Source of the DNA: Dietzia lutea
GTDB taxonomy: Bacteria; Actinomycetota; Actinomycetes; Mycobacteriales; Mycobacteriaceae
Direction: 5' to 3'
Assembly: GCF_003096075.1 (NCBI RefSeq)
Contig: NZ_CP015449.1
Coordinates: 930,001-994,000, forward strand
Length of the DNA stretch: 64,000 nt
Shown here: in pieces, positions 11,389-19,386 of the stretch
How positions within the stretch are numbered: position 1 is the stretch's first letter
Layout: every line of letters begins with the position of its first letter
Program-made: the position numbers and the translations under genes
Notes under the pieces: generated by a model
Database searches by the model: none
What the model was told of the DNA's origin: nothing
What the model saw: only the letters and a program-made list of their open reading frames with translations

Positions 11389-12539
11389 CCGTCACCGACC
11401 GCGGCGCGCCGAGCGCGCCTGGCGCAGCGAGCGCGTCTGGTACGCCGGGTGCGCCGGCCGTCCGCCCGAACCGGACCCCGGCCCGGGAGAGCGGGGTCTC
11501 CACCCGGATGCTCGCCGGTGGGCTGCTGGTGGGCGGGCTGCTCGTCTCCCTGGTGGTGTTGTCCGTGGTCGCAGCGGCGTCGGGTCAGCTGTCCATCCCG
11601 GCCGCCGAGGTGGCGTCGGGGTTCCTCCGGGGCCTCGGTGTCGATGCCGGGCCGCCGGCGAGCCATCCCCGCGCCGACGCGACGCTGTGGAGCGTCCGCT
11701 TCCCGCGGGTGGCCATGGCGCTGGTGGTGGGGGCGGCCCTGTCCGTGGCGGGTGCGCTCATGCAGGGCGCGTTCGGTAACCCGCTCGCCGAGCCCAGCGT
11801 GGTGGGCGTGTCCGCGGGCGCGGCGGTGGGCGCCGCCTCGGCGATCGTGTTCGGACTGACGACCTTCGGGGCGTGGACGAGCGTCGTCTGCGCGTTCGTC
11901 GCGGGCATCATCACCACCACGGCGGTCTACCTCTTCAGCCGTAGTAACGGCCGCACCGAGGTCGTCACACTGGTCCTCACGGGGATCGCGGTCAACGCGG
12001 TCGCGGGCGCCGCGCTGGCGCTGCTGATGTTCCTCGGCGACACGCAGGCGCGCGAGGAGATCGTGTTCTGGCAGCTGGGAAGCCTCAACGGCAGCCGGTG
12101 GGAGCACGTGCTGGTGGTGGCGCCGCTCGCACTGGTCGGCGTGGTGGCGGCCGCCCGGTTGGCGCGCCCGCTCGACCTGTTGTCACTGGGGGAGCGGCCT
12201 GCCCGCCATCTCGGCGTCGATGTCGAGCGCCTGCGAATCGTGTCGATCCTCCTGGTGGGCCTGCTCACAGCCGCCGCGGTGAGTTTCTGCGGCATCGTCT
12301 CGTTCGTGGGGCTCGTGGTGCCGCATCTCATCCGCATGATCGCCGGGCCCGGTCACCGTCTCCTGTTGCCGGCCTCCGCGCTCGGCGGGGCGGTGTGCCT
12401 GCTCGCCGCCGACCTGCTGGCGCGCACGGCCGTGAACTACGCGGAACTGCCGCTCGGGATGGTCACCGCCGCCGTCGGCGGGCCGTTCTTCTTCTGGCTG
12501 CTGCACCGCACCCGCCGCACCGCGGGAGGGTGGGGATGA
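11385..12539 (+). CDS. hmuU: Hemin ABC transporter, permease (FecCD family)
   Basis: Polytopic inner-membrane permease of the heme importer, 384 residues. After a Pro/Ala-rich cytosolic N-terminus of about 40 residues come about ten membrane segments typical of FecCD/BtuC. Recognisable family stretches are RFPRVAMALVVGAALSVAGA followed by MQGAFGNPLAEPSVVGVSAG near residues 105-145, and the late CGIVSFVGLVVPHLIRM loop that contacts the ATPase. The GTG start overlaps the hmuT stop (GTGA), indicating translational coupling. A later start is possible because the N-terminal extension is poorly conserved in character. Confidence 0.9.
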   Translation: MTVTDRGAPSAPGAASASGTPGAPAVRPNRTPARESGVSTRMLAGGLLVGGLLVSLVVLSVVAAASGQLSIPAAEVASGFLRGLGVDAGPPASHPRADATLWSVRFPRVAMALVVGAALSVAGALMQGAFGNPLAEPSVVGVSAGAAVGAASAIVFGLTTFGAWTSVVCAFVAGIITTTAVYLFSRSNGRTEVVTLVLTGIAVNAVAGAALALLMFLGDTQAREEIVFWQLGSLNGSRWEHVLVVAPLALVGVVAAARLARPLDLLSLGERPARHLGVDVERLRIVSILLVGLLTAAAVSFCGIVSFVGLVVPHLIRMIAGPGHRLLLPASALGGAVCLLAADLLARTAVNYAELPLGMVTAAVGGPFFFWLLHRTRRTAGGWG

Positions 12540-13384
12540 GCGCCCGGGGGGACCGCACGCCGGTGTTGTCGGCGGAGTCCGTCACCGTCCGCATCGGCGG
12601 GCGCGTGCTGCTCGACGCCGTCGACCTGGACGTCCACGCCGGCGAGGTGCTGGCGCTGGTCGGCCCGAACGGGGCCGGTAAGTCCACGCTGCTCGGTGTC
12701 ATCGCGGGAGACACCGAGCCCGATTCCGGCCGCACCACGCTCGACGGCACCGACCTGCGACGCTGGCGGCTGACGGACCTGGCGCGTCGCCGCGCCCTGT
12801 TGACCCAGGCCAACGCCGTCGCCTTCCCCTTCACCGTGCGTGAGGTCGTCGCGATGGGGCGCGCGCCGTGGGCGGGCCGGCCAGAGGACGACGACGACGA
12901 GGTCATCATCGACGAGTCGATTGCCGCCACCGACACCTCGCATCTGCGCCTCCGGACCTTTCCGACGCTGTCGGGTGGCGAGAAGGCGCGCGCGTCGCTC
13001 TCCAGGGCCCTGGCCCAGCGGGCCGGCGTGCTCCTTCTCGACGAGCCCACCGCCGCGGTGGACCTGCGGCACCAGGAGATCGTCCTCGAGCTGGCGCGGT
13101 CCGTCGCGGACGCGGGCGGCGCCGTGGTGGTGGTACTGCACGACCTCGAACTGGCCGCCGCCTGGTCCGATCGCATGGTGATGCTCTCCGACGGCCGGAT
13201 CCGGGCGCAGGGCGCCCCGGCGGAGGTGCTCGTCCCCGAGCTGGTCGAAGAGGTCTATCAGCAGCCCGTCCTCATCCACCGTCATCCCGTCACGGGGGAC
13301 CTGTTGGTCACCCCGGATCGGCGGGGCCTGCGACGCGCCGGCGCGTCCGCCCCCGAACCGCCTCTCGTCAAGGAGTTCTCGTGA
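12536..13384 (+). CDS. hmuV: Hemin ABC transporter, ATPase
   Basis: Cytoplasmic ATPase that powers heme import, 282 residues. The Walker A motif GPNGAGKST lies near residue 43, the Q-loop near 85, the signature LSGGEKARAS near 147, Walker B LLLDEPTAAVD near 167, and the switch His in VLHD near 200. The ATG overlaps the hmuU stop (ATGA). The frame is open further upstream, but that extension lies wholly inside hmuU. The gene directly after it starts on the last base of its stop codon, so heme-surface genes are coupled to the transporter. Confidence 0.93.
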   Translation: MSARGDRTPVLSAESVTVRIGGRVLLDAVDLDVHAGEVLALVGPNGAGKSTLLGVIAGDTEPDSGRTTLDGTDLRRWRLTDLARRRALLTQANAVAFPFTVREVVAMGRAPWAGRPEDDDDEVIIDESIAATDTSHLRLRTFPTLSGGEKARASLSRALAQRAGVLLLDEPTAAVDLRHQEIVLELARSVADAGGAVVVVLHDLELAAAWSDRMVMLSDGRIRAQGAPAEVLVPELVEEVYQQPVLIHRHPVTGDLLVTPDRRGLRRAGASAPEPPLVKEFS

Positions 13385-14772
13385 TGGACACCAGATCCCG
13401 ATCGACGCCCGGAGCCGCCCGGCGGATGCGTGCGGCGTTCGTCGCGGTGCTGCTCGCGGCCGCGACGCTCACCGTGGCCTCGGCCGCCCCGGCGCACGCC
13501 GCCGCCCGGCTGAGCGTCAGCAGTTCGCTGGGGGGAGCGGTGGCCTCCACGTCCGGCACGACGACCTTCACCGTCTCGGGTTCGGGTTTCCAGGCGATCG
13601 ACGGCGGATTCGGCGGCGTGTACGTGGGGTTCGGTTGGGTCAGCGGGTCCAGCTGGGGGCCGTCGAACGGCGGAGTCACCGGCCGGTCCTATGACTACGT
13701 CCCGGACGACCAGTCCAAGAACAACAAGGGGTACCAGTCGTTCGTCGCGTTCCCGGGGTCGTCGACCGCGGGTGAGGCGCAGGGGACGATGAGCAAGGAC
13801 GGATCGTTCCGCATCCAGATGTCGGTTCCCGGGCCCACCTTCACGGGGGCCGGCGGTAGGCGGATCGACTGCCTCACCATGACCTGCGGCTTCTTCACCT
13901 GGGGCGCGCACGGCGTCCGCAACGGTGCCAACGAGACCTTCACCCCGGTGACGTTCCAGGGGGGCGCTGCCCCGGCAGCCGATCAGGCAGCAGAGACGTC
14001 CGCGGAGTCCGAGGTCCCGGCGGCCGCGGGCCGCGCGACGAGCGGGCGACCGGCGCAGGCAGGGCGGACCGCATCCCGCACTCGCGTCGCCGCGCCCGCT
14101 CAGGCACCGGGCGCGCAGGCCTCGGCGGTCGATCCCGCCGCGCCGGCGGCGGACGGCCAGGCACCGGCCGAGGGCGGTGGCGACGCGCCGACCGCAGACG
14201 GGCCGGTCGGCGCCACCGGCGGGACGACGGTGAGCGGGGCCGCGGTCATCGAGGTCGACCGCAAGTCCGCACGTCCCGGTGGAGCGATGGGGTTCGCCGC
14301 CGCCGGGTTCTGGCCCGGCGAGCAGGTGTACGTGGTGCTCGGTGAGGGTGACGCGGCCGTGGGCCCGGTGATCGCGGGTGTGGACGGGGAGGTCGCCGGC
14401 GTGATCGTCGTACCCGCGGACATCGAGGCGGGGACGCACGAGATCCGCGCCGCGGGGGCCGGTTCGGGCCTCGAAGCGGTCGAACGGTTCCCCGTGCGGG
14501 TCGACATCGCCCAGACCGCCGCGTCCTCGGCCGGGCTGAGCGGGTCGCTGAGCTGGGTCTTCCTGGCGATCACCGCTCTGGTTCTCCTCGCGGCCGGCGC
14601 GTTGTTCCTCAAGCGCCGCCAGGATGGCGCCGGCGTTGACGCGGACCACGGTCCGGGCGACGACACCCACGATGTCCACGATGCGGGGTCGCAGGAGCCC
14701 CATCCGGCCCGCGACAGTCATGAGCCGTCCGGACAGACCGCGACGCTTCTCCGAGAAGAGGATCACCGATGA
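13384..14772 (+). CDS. Membrane-anchored surface protein of the heme locus, two beta-rich domains
   Basis: Function not directly known; probably a heme-binding or relay protein on the cell surface. The 462-residue protein has a signal peptide ending ASAAPAHA, then a beta-rich domain (about 40-195) with FTVSGSGF, GVYVGFGWV, a Cys pair in DCLTMTCG, and TWGAHG...ETFTPVTF. An Ala/Pro-rich linker (about 200-285) and a second Ig-like domain (about 290-380, with FWPGEQVYVVLGEG) follow. It ends with a membrane helix (about 388-410) and a charged cytosolic tail. The first domain resembles that of the gene at 16234. The start could also be GTG at 13381. It is translationally coupled to hmuV. Confidence 0.75.
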   Translation: MDTRSRSTPGAARRMRAAFVAVLLAAATLTVASAAPAHAAARLSVSSSLGGAVASTSGTTTFTVSGSGFQAIDGGFGGVYVGFGWVSGSSWGPSNGGVTGRSYDYVPDDQSKNNKGYQSFVAFPGSSTAGEAQGTMSKDGSFRIQMSVPGPTFTGAGGRRIDCLTMTCGFFTWGAHGVRNGANETFTPVTFQGGAAPAADQAAETSAESEVPAAAGRATSGRPAQAGRTASRTRVAAPAQAPGAQASAVDPAAPAADGQAPAEGGGDAPTADGPVGATGGTTVSGAAVIEVDRKSARPGGAMGFAAAGFWPGEQVYVVLGEGDAAVGPVIAGVDGEVAGVIVVPADIEAGTHEIRAAGAGSGLEAVERFPVRVDIAQTAASSAGLSGSLSWVFLAITALVLLAAGALFLKRRQDGAGVDADHGPGDDTHDVHDAGSQEPHPARDSHEPSGQTATLLREEDHR

Positions 14773-16232
14773 ACCGGGTTTCGTTCTCTGCCGTCCGCCG
14801 GAGCTCGGCGCTAGCCGCGGCGCTCACCGTCGCGTTGAGCGGCGGCGGCGTCCTCATCGCCCCTGCGGCGCATGCGCAGGGCGCTACCGACCAGGCGGCG
14901 GGCAACGGAGCCCGCACGCTGGACGACGCCGAGTTCCGGTGGGGCGTCAACCCTGAGACAGGCAGCCGGTCACATGATCCGACAGCCTTCAACATGATGT
15001 CCGCTGGCCTCCTGACGATGTCGGAACCGAAGCGGATCACCGAGGCGGATTGGTCCGGTCGGGACGGGAACGTCACCCTCGAGAAGCGGTGGAGCGACGG
15101 AGAACTGACCGAAGCCGACTGGGACGGGTTGCGCAGTGATCGCTCGGGCGGCGAATTGAGCAGTGGTGTCGACTCCTACAACGGTGTCGAGATGGTGTTC
15201 CGCGGCGGCGAGGGCGAGGTGAACGTGGCTGCCGGTACCGCGGAGATCTCGTGGGAGGGGTCGGTCACGGTGCTCTACTACCAGGGCGACTCGGTGTTCA
15301 CACTCCGCGATCCCGAGCTGACGGTCACGGAGAGTTCGGCAGAAGTCACCGCGACGGTCGGGGGGTATCGGAGCTCACGGACCGACTCATCGCTGTGGGA
15401 GAAGACGGACGCGAGGTCCGGTGTCGTGATCGCGACTATCGATCGAGAAGCTGTCGAACTCGACGATGAGACCGGATTCAGTATCTCTCCTGAATACGAC
15501 GATGTGACCTATAGTAAATCCGATATTCCGGGTTCGTTCCCGGAACCATTTGTCGATTACCTTGACGATGTCGGGATCGGCGCTTTCTTCTATTCGACCG
15601 GCGGGGTAGCTGATCCCAAGAAGAGGCCTCTTCCGATTACCGTGAGTTGGGATTCGGACGACCCTGCCGATGTCACGGAACCGGGCGGTTCAAAGGGCCT
15701 TCTCGGTCGGGTCCTCGACGACACCGTCGAGGACATCCTCCGCGCCGCGGGGACCGATGTCGCGGACACGGCGGCCGCGTGGATGGACGAGGCGTGGAAG
15801 CCGCTGCAGCCCGAGGCGGTGAAGGCGGCTCCGAGCGCAGACGTTCCCCCGCAGACGGCTGTTGCCGCCGAGGAGGTCGTTGTCGACGAGACGTTCGGGC
15901 AGTACCACGAGGAGTACTACACCTCGACGTCGGCGATGACCGCCGGAACCGTGGGTGGAACCGTCGCAGCGATTCCCGCCTCTACGCCGGCCGGATCCCC
16001 GGGGAGTGTGGCCGCCGCCCCCGCTTCCGGCTCCGACGCGGCCTCTCCATTATCGGAGCAGACGACGATGCCGGTCGCGGCGAATCTCCCGCTCACCGAC
16101 GTCGTCTACGCGCAGACTTCCGCCTCGCTGAAGGCGGGGAACCCCCTTGCCCAGTGGCAGTGGTGGGTTGGTGCAGCACTGCTCGCGCTCGCGGCGGTGC
16201 TCTTCTCTCAGACAGTTCGTCGGAAGGACTGA
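14769..16232 (+). CDS. Membrane-anchored HtaA-domain heme-binding surface protein
   Basis: Likely cell-surface heme receptor, 487 residues. It has a signal peptide ending PAAHA and a region from about residue 53 to 310 that begins FRWGVN and contains SWEGSVTVLYYQ and a late GAFFYSTGG. This arrangement is consistent with a divergent HtaA domain, as used by Corynebacterium HtaA/ChtA to bind heme. A linker follows, then a C-terminal helix (WWVGAALLALAAVLFSQ) with an RRKD tail. The ATG overlaps the previous stop (ATGA). A stretch near 15470-15620 is noticeably less GC-rich than its surroundings. Only one HtaA-like unit is visible, where C. glutamicum HtaA has two. Confidence 0.78.
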   Translation: MNRVSFSAVRRSSALAAALTVALSGGGVLIAPAAHAQGATDQAAGNGARTLDDAEFRWGVNPETGSRSHDPTAFNMMSAGLLTMSEPKRITEADWSGRDGNVTLEKRWSDGELTEADWDGLRSDRSGGELSSGVDSYNGVEMVFRGGEGEVNVAAGTAEISWEGSVTVLYYQGDSVFTLRDPELTVTESSAEVTATVGGYRSSRTDSSLWEKTDARSGVVIATIDREAVELDDETGFSISPEYDDVTYSKSDIPGSFPEPFVDYLDDVGIGAFFYSTGGVADPKKRPLPITVSWDSDDPADVTEPGGSKGLLGRVLDDTVEDILRAAGTDVADTAAAWMDEAWKPLQPEAVKAAPSADVPPQTAVAAEEVVVDETFGQYHEEYYTSTSAMTAGTVGGTVAAIPASTPAGSPGSVAAAPASGSDAASPLSEQTTMPVAANLPLTDVVYAQTSASLKAGNPLAQWQWWVGAALLALAAVLFSQTVRRKD

Positions 16233-16233
16233 A

Positions 16234-16911
16234 ATGACACTTTCTCGTTCGCGGCTCGGGCTCGCGGGTCGCCGTAGTGCGGTGGCCGGCGCGGCGTTCG
16301 CGCTGCTCGGCGGCACCGTCGCGGCCCCCGCGGCCGGCGCTCAGGACCTCAGCTCTGCCCTGTTCGCCCAGTTCTCGCAGGCCACCGAGTCGGCCTCGGC
16401 AGCCCAGGAGCCCGGTCCACGAATCGAGGTCTCTCAGATCGTCCTCGACGAAGAGGGCGAGCACGAGGTGACGGTGACCGGCAGCGGATTCACCGATGAC
16501 TCGGTCGTCGGCACCAGGCCGCCGCTGGCGGGGGAGAACGTCGGCGTCTACGTGGTCCTCGGCAAGTTCGCTGAGGAGTGGAAGCCGTCCGCCGGCGTCC
16601 CGTCGTCCGCGCGCACGATCATCTCCACCAAGTGGGCGGTGCCGGCCGAGTCCATGGAGACCATCGGCGGCCCGGAGAAGGGGGCGATCGAGCTGCTCCC
16701 GAACGGCACCTTCACCGCGACCATCACGGTGTCGAAGGCGCTGGTCGACGAGGTGGCGGGCACGGCGGCCGGAAACCTCGGCATCTACACCTACCCGGGT
16801 GGCGGAGCCAAGCACGCGCCGTGGGAGCTCTACCAGCCGATCACGTTCGGGGAACCCGCTGCTGAGGCGAGCGGCTCGCTCGGAAGCCTGACGGGTCTGC
16901 TCCCGTTCTGA
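16234..16911 (+). CDS. Small secreted protein of the heme locus (GSGF/GVYV domain)
   Basis: Exported protein of 225 residues with no membrane anchor. The signal peptide ends APAAGA; the mature part begins DLSSALFAQF. Its single beta-rich domain shows VTVTGSGF, VGVYVVLGKF, EEWKPSAGV, a glycine-rich LGIYTYPGGGAKH and YQPITF. The order and spacing of these motifs match the first domain of the gene at 13384, so the two are probably paralogous. The ATG at 16234 follows the previous stop by one base; the frame extends upstream to 16147 but that part lies inside the preceding gene. Last gene of the hmu operon. A role in shuttling heme is inferred from position only. Confidence 0.72.
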   Translation: MTLSRSRLGLAGRRSAVAGAAFALLGGTVAAPAAGAQDLSSALFAQFSQATESASAAQEPGPRIEVSQIVLDEEGEHEVTVTGSGFTDDSVVGTRPPLAGENVGVYVVLGKFAEEWKPSAGVPSSARTIISTKWAVPAESMETIGGPEKGAIELLPNGTFTATITVSKALVDEVAGTAAGNLGIYTYPGGGAKHAPWELYQPITFGEPAAEASGSLGSLTGLLPF

Positions 16912-16940
16912 CGTGGAGGACATCTCGGGTTAGTCGCGCT

Positions 16941-16974
16941 GCGGCCCGGCACCTCCTCGAGGTGTCGGGGCCGC
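16941..16974 (+). terminator. Terminator of the hmu operon
   Basis: GCGGCCCGGCACCTC (16941-16955) pairs with GAGGTGTCGGGGCCGC (16959-16974) with one bulged base and one G-U pair, 29 nt after the last stop codon. Confidence 0.7.
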
Positions 16975-17049
16975 GTCGTTCCCGGCAGCGCGCTCAGCGC
17001 CGCTGTACGGACACCCGGTTGTGGTCGCGACGAGTCAGAGTAGACAGGA

Positions 17050-17076
17050 GCCCCGGACCCGCTGAGGGGCCGGGGC
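17050..17076 (-). terminator. Terminator of convergent hmuO
   Basis: GCCCCGG (17050-17056) pairs with CCGGGGC (17070-17076), with further C-G pairs inside, 23 nt past the heme oxygenase stop. Confidence 0.6.
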
Positions 17077-17099
17077 GTCACTGCTCGTGTGAGGGGTGG

Positions 17100-17738
17100 T
17101 CAGCGGATGCCCGCGGCCTCCAGGTCGAGGAAGACCCGGTGGTTGAGCTCGAAGGCGCGGGACGCGGCCGCGAGCGCGGACTCGCGGTCCGACTCACTCA
17201 GGGGGAGGGCGTCCAACGCTGAGCGATAGGCGTCCTTGTAGACCTTGGGCTTGTCGATGTCGAACTCGTAGAAGCTCAGTCCGTCCTCGATCCCGTAGTG
17301 TCGGCGGACCATCGTCTTGATGATCTGGCCGCCTGACAAGTCGCCGAGATAGCGGACGTAGTGGTGGCCGATGAGTGCGGCGGGGTCGGCGACGCACGCC
17401 CGCAACTCGCTGACGTACGCCTCGACGGTCGGCACGACGGTCGAGCAGGCGCGACCCTGCGCCGCGTGGGTCGCCAGGTCAGCCCGAAGGGCCTCGGTCC
17501 GGTCCAGCCGCGGATCCAGAATCGCGGAGAGGCGGGGGTCCGCTCCGACGCTGCGGCACGCGTCCTCCAGCGCCTCGTAGACGGGTAGTGACTGCCGCAG
17601 CAATGCCACGAGTCCGTCCGCGGTGCCCGCGCCAGACATCAGGCGGGTGATGAACGAGGCATTCTCCGCCTGGTCGTGTGCCACCATTGTCGAGTCGTGT
17701 AACGCTCTCGACAGGGGAGCGGAAATGGTCGTCTCCAT
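17100..17738 (-). CDS. hmuO: Heme oxygenase (biliverdin-producing)
   Basis: Cytosolic enzyme that opens imported heme to biliverdin, CO and free iron. The 212-residue length matches HmuO of Corynebacterium diphtheriae. The proximal iron ligand is His21 in the AHDQAEN helix, and the distal glycine-rich helix YLGDLSGGQ lies at 130-138. The ATG at 17738 has GGAGG five bases upstream. It converges on the hmu operon and is transcribed alone. The upstream region holds only a weak resemblance to an iron box, so direct iron control is not demonstrated by the sequence. Confidence 0.95.
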   Translation of the reverse strand: METTISAPLSRALHDSTMVAHDQAENASFITRLMSGAGTADGLVALLRQSLPVYEALEDACRSVGADPRLSAILDPRLDRTEALRADLATHAAQGRACSTVVPTVEAYVSELRACVADPAALIGHHYVRYLGDLSGGQIIKTMVRRHYGIEDGLSFYEFDIDKPKVYKDAYRSALDALPLSESDRESALAAASRAFELNHRVFLDLEAAGIR

Positions 17739-17866
17739 GGGTCCTCCGGGCTGGTTAGTTTCGCCCCATGAGATTACTTCACTGGGCGGCGAATGGCTAT
17801 ATCGAATTCATATGTCGAAAGCGTCAACTACGGGCTTTCGGTCTTCCTGGAATGGGAGTCTCTCGG

Positions 17867-18367
17867 GTGTCGGAAGAAAAGGCGCACGCTATTACCGCCG
17901 AGGAATTGAGAGTCGGGGATCGAATCGCGCTCGGGGCGCATACTCTCGTGGAGGACGAGGTCATCGATTTCGCTCGCAGGTGGGACCCGCAGCGGTTCCA
18001 CACCGACCCCGAGGCGGCAGGCCGGGGGCACCACGGTGGGCTCTTCGCCAGCGGCATCCACACACTCGCGGTCCTCCAACGACTCTGCGTCGAGTCGTTC
18101 TACTCGCGCTGGTCGGTCATCGCGGGGCGGGGGTTCGACAAGGTGCGTTTCACCGCCCCGGTGCGGCCGGGCGACACGCTGACCGGCTCGGTCATCATCG
18201 GCGACGTGAGCCTCGACGACTCCCGCGGTCGCGTGCGATTGGAGATGGAGATGCATCGCACGGACGCGACGACGGTTCTCACTGCCGAGTTGGTCGTCTT
18301 CGTCTGGCGACGCGGTCTGCAGGCGGCGATGCGGGATGATCCGGTCGCCACGCCTCCACTCGGCTAG
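17867..18367 (+). CDS. MaoC-like hotdog-fold dehydratase
   Basis: Predicted (R)-specific enoyl-CoA hydratase of unknown substrate, 166 residues from the chosen start. The MaoC active-site pattern is present: Asp40 and His45 in WDPQRFHTD, followed by GLFASGIHT. The later FDKVRFTAPVRPGDTLTG strand is also typical. I chose GTG at 17867 because GGGAG lies 8 nt upstream and the family begins close to this point. A longer frame from ATG 17768 would add 33 residues encoded by unusually AT-rich DNA. It is divergent from hmuO; no functional tie to heme is evident. Confidence 0.8.
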   Translation: MSEEKAHAITAEELRVGDRIALGAHTLVEDEVIDFARRWDPQRFHTDPEAAGRGHHGGLFASGIHTLAVLQRLCVESFYSRWSVIAGRGFDKVRFTAPVRPGDTLTGSVIIGDVSLDDSRGRVRLEMEMHRTDATTVLTAELVVFVWRRGLQAAMRDDPVATPPLG

Positions 18368-18452
18368 GCCGGTGCGCCGCTGCCCCGGGGCGGGCCGGCC
18401 CTCTCCGAGGGCTCGACCCATCCCGCGGCCAGAAGCTGTGCGGAGCCGGAAC

Positions 18453-19229
18453 TCAGGCGCCGAGGGAACCGAAGAGGGTGCCCAGCGAGCCGAAGATGCC
18501 CTCGGGGCTCGTGCCCTGATCGTCGTCGTCATCCCCGCCGTCGTCGCCGCCGGGCGCGGCCTCGCACGTAGCCGTGATGTCGAGGACCAGAGTGACGGGG
18601 TCGAGCGCGGAGCCCGAGGGGTAGTTGTTGAAGGCGGGAACGAAATTTTCGCCGATGACCGAGGCGGGGGACGTGACGGTGATCTGTCCGGGGGCGTGGA
18701 AGTCGCTGGCGGCGGGCAGGGCGAACGTAGCGGCGACGACCTGCTCACCGCCGATCTTGACCGGCTCCGCGTCCTCATCCGTGGTGAATTCGTTGCCCTC
18801 CCAGTCGAGCTTGAGCACGCCCGCCGTGCCGTCGATCTCGACCGTGGGATTGGAGATGGTCGTGTTGAGGACTCCGCCGTGGGCGTTGAAGTTCACGGAG
18901 CCCTCGCCGGACGCGGTGGCGGAGCCCGGCCCGTCTACCGTGCCGGCGGTGACCGGCCAGACGTACTTCCCGTCCGTGGCGTTGTCCGTGCCCTCGAACG
19001 AGACACCATCGAACGTGTGAGTGCCGTGGGCGAAGCCGTAGAAGTAGTTGCGGAACGACTGCTTGAAGCCCCACTTGATCGATCCGCCGGTCACCTCGTA
19101 AGTGGCCTCGGACGGCGCGCAATCGAGGTCGGCTGCGCCGGCCGTGGCGGGCACGGCGAGGGCGGACAGACCCATCAGGGCGGCAGAAGTGAGCGCAACG
19201 GCGGCGGACCGCGAGAGAACATGAGACAT
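18453..19229 (-). CDS. Secreted HtaA-domain heme-binding protein
   Basis: Predicted exported heme-binding protein, 258 residues. The signal peptide ends VPATAGA, followed by one HtaA domain (about 30-215) with the hallmark opening GGSIKWGFKQSFRNYFYGFAHG and the closing NNYPSGSALDPVTLVLDIT. A Gly/Asp-rich linker and a short hydrophobic tail (IFGSLGTLFGSLG) follow, with no membrane helix. I chose ATG 19229 because a typical signal peptide begins there and AAGGA lies upstream; the frame is open to 19361 but would run through the promoter boxes. It resembles HtaB-like proteins. Two iron boxes lie directly upstream. Confidence 0.85.
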   Translation of the reverse strand: MSHVLSRSAAVALTSAALMGLSALAVPATAGAADLDCAPSEATYEVTGGSIKWGFKQSFRNYFYGFAHGTHTFDGVSFEGTDNATDGKYVWPVTAGTVDGPGSATASGEGSVNFNAHGGVLNTTISNPTVEIDGTAGVLKLDWEGNEFTTDEDAEPVKIGGEQVVAATFALPAASDFHAPGQITVTSPASVIGENFVPAFNNYPSGSALDPVTLVLDITATCEAAPGGDDGGDDDDDQGTSPEGIFGSLGTLFGSLGA

Positions 19230-19289
19230 GCGGACATCCTTAGGAGGTTCGATCCGGCGCCTGATGCGCCGGAGAGACTGCCCCGGAAT

Positions 19290-19308
19290 TGAGGCAAGCC
19301 TTACCTTA
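19290..19308. promoter_or_regulatory. DtxR/IdeR-like iron box, proximal, HtaA-domain gene
   Basis: TGAGGCAAGCCTTACCTTA matches 14 of 19 positions of TTAGGTTAGCCTAACCTAA by eye, about 60 nt upstream of the start codon of the gene on the minus strand. Confidence 0.7.
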
Positions 19309-19319
19309 GATCCATCGAT

Positions 19320-19338
19320 TAAGGAAAGGCTTGCCTTA
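19320..19338. promoter_or_regulatory. DtxR/IdeR-like iron box, distal, HtaA-domain gene
   Basis: TAAGGAAAGGCTTGCCTTA matches 14 of 19 consensus positions and is nearly palindromic. It lies 30 bp, centre to centre, from the proximal box, about three helical turns, which suggests two repressor dimers binding the same face. Confidence 0.7.
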
Positions 19339-19386
19339 GTTAAGGGTGTGTTGCATGTCACATTAGGGGCCCGCAGGGCGCTGACC

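Noticed and set aside
17739-17780. Iron box upstream of hmuO
   Set aside because: The best alignment (around TTAGTTTCGCC) gives about 11 of 19 matches, close to chance, and lacks symmetry.
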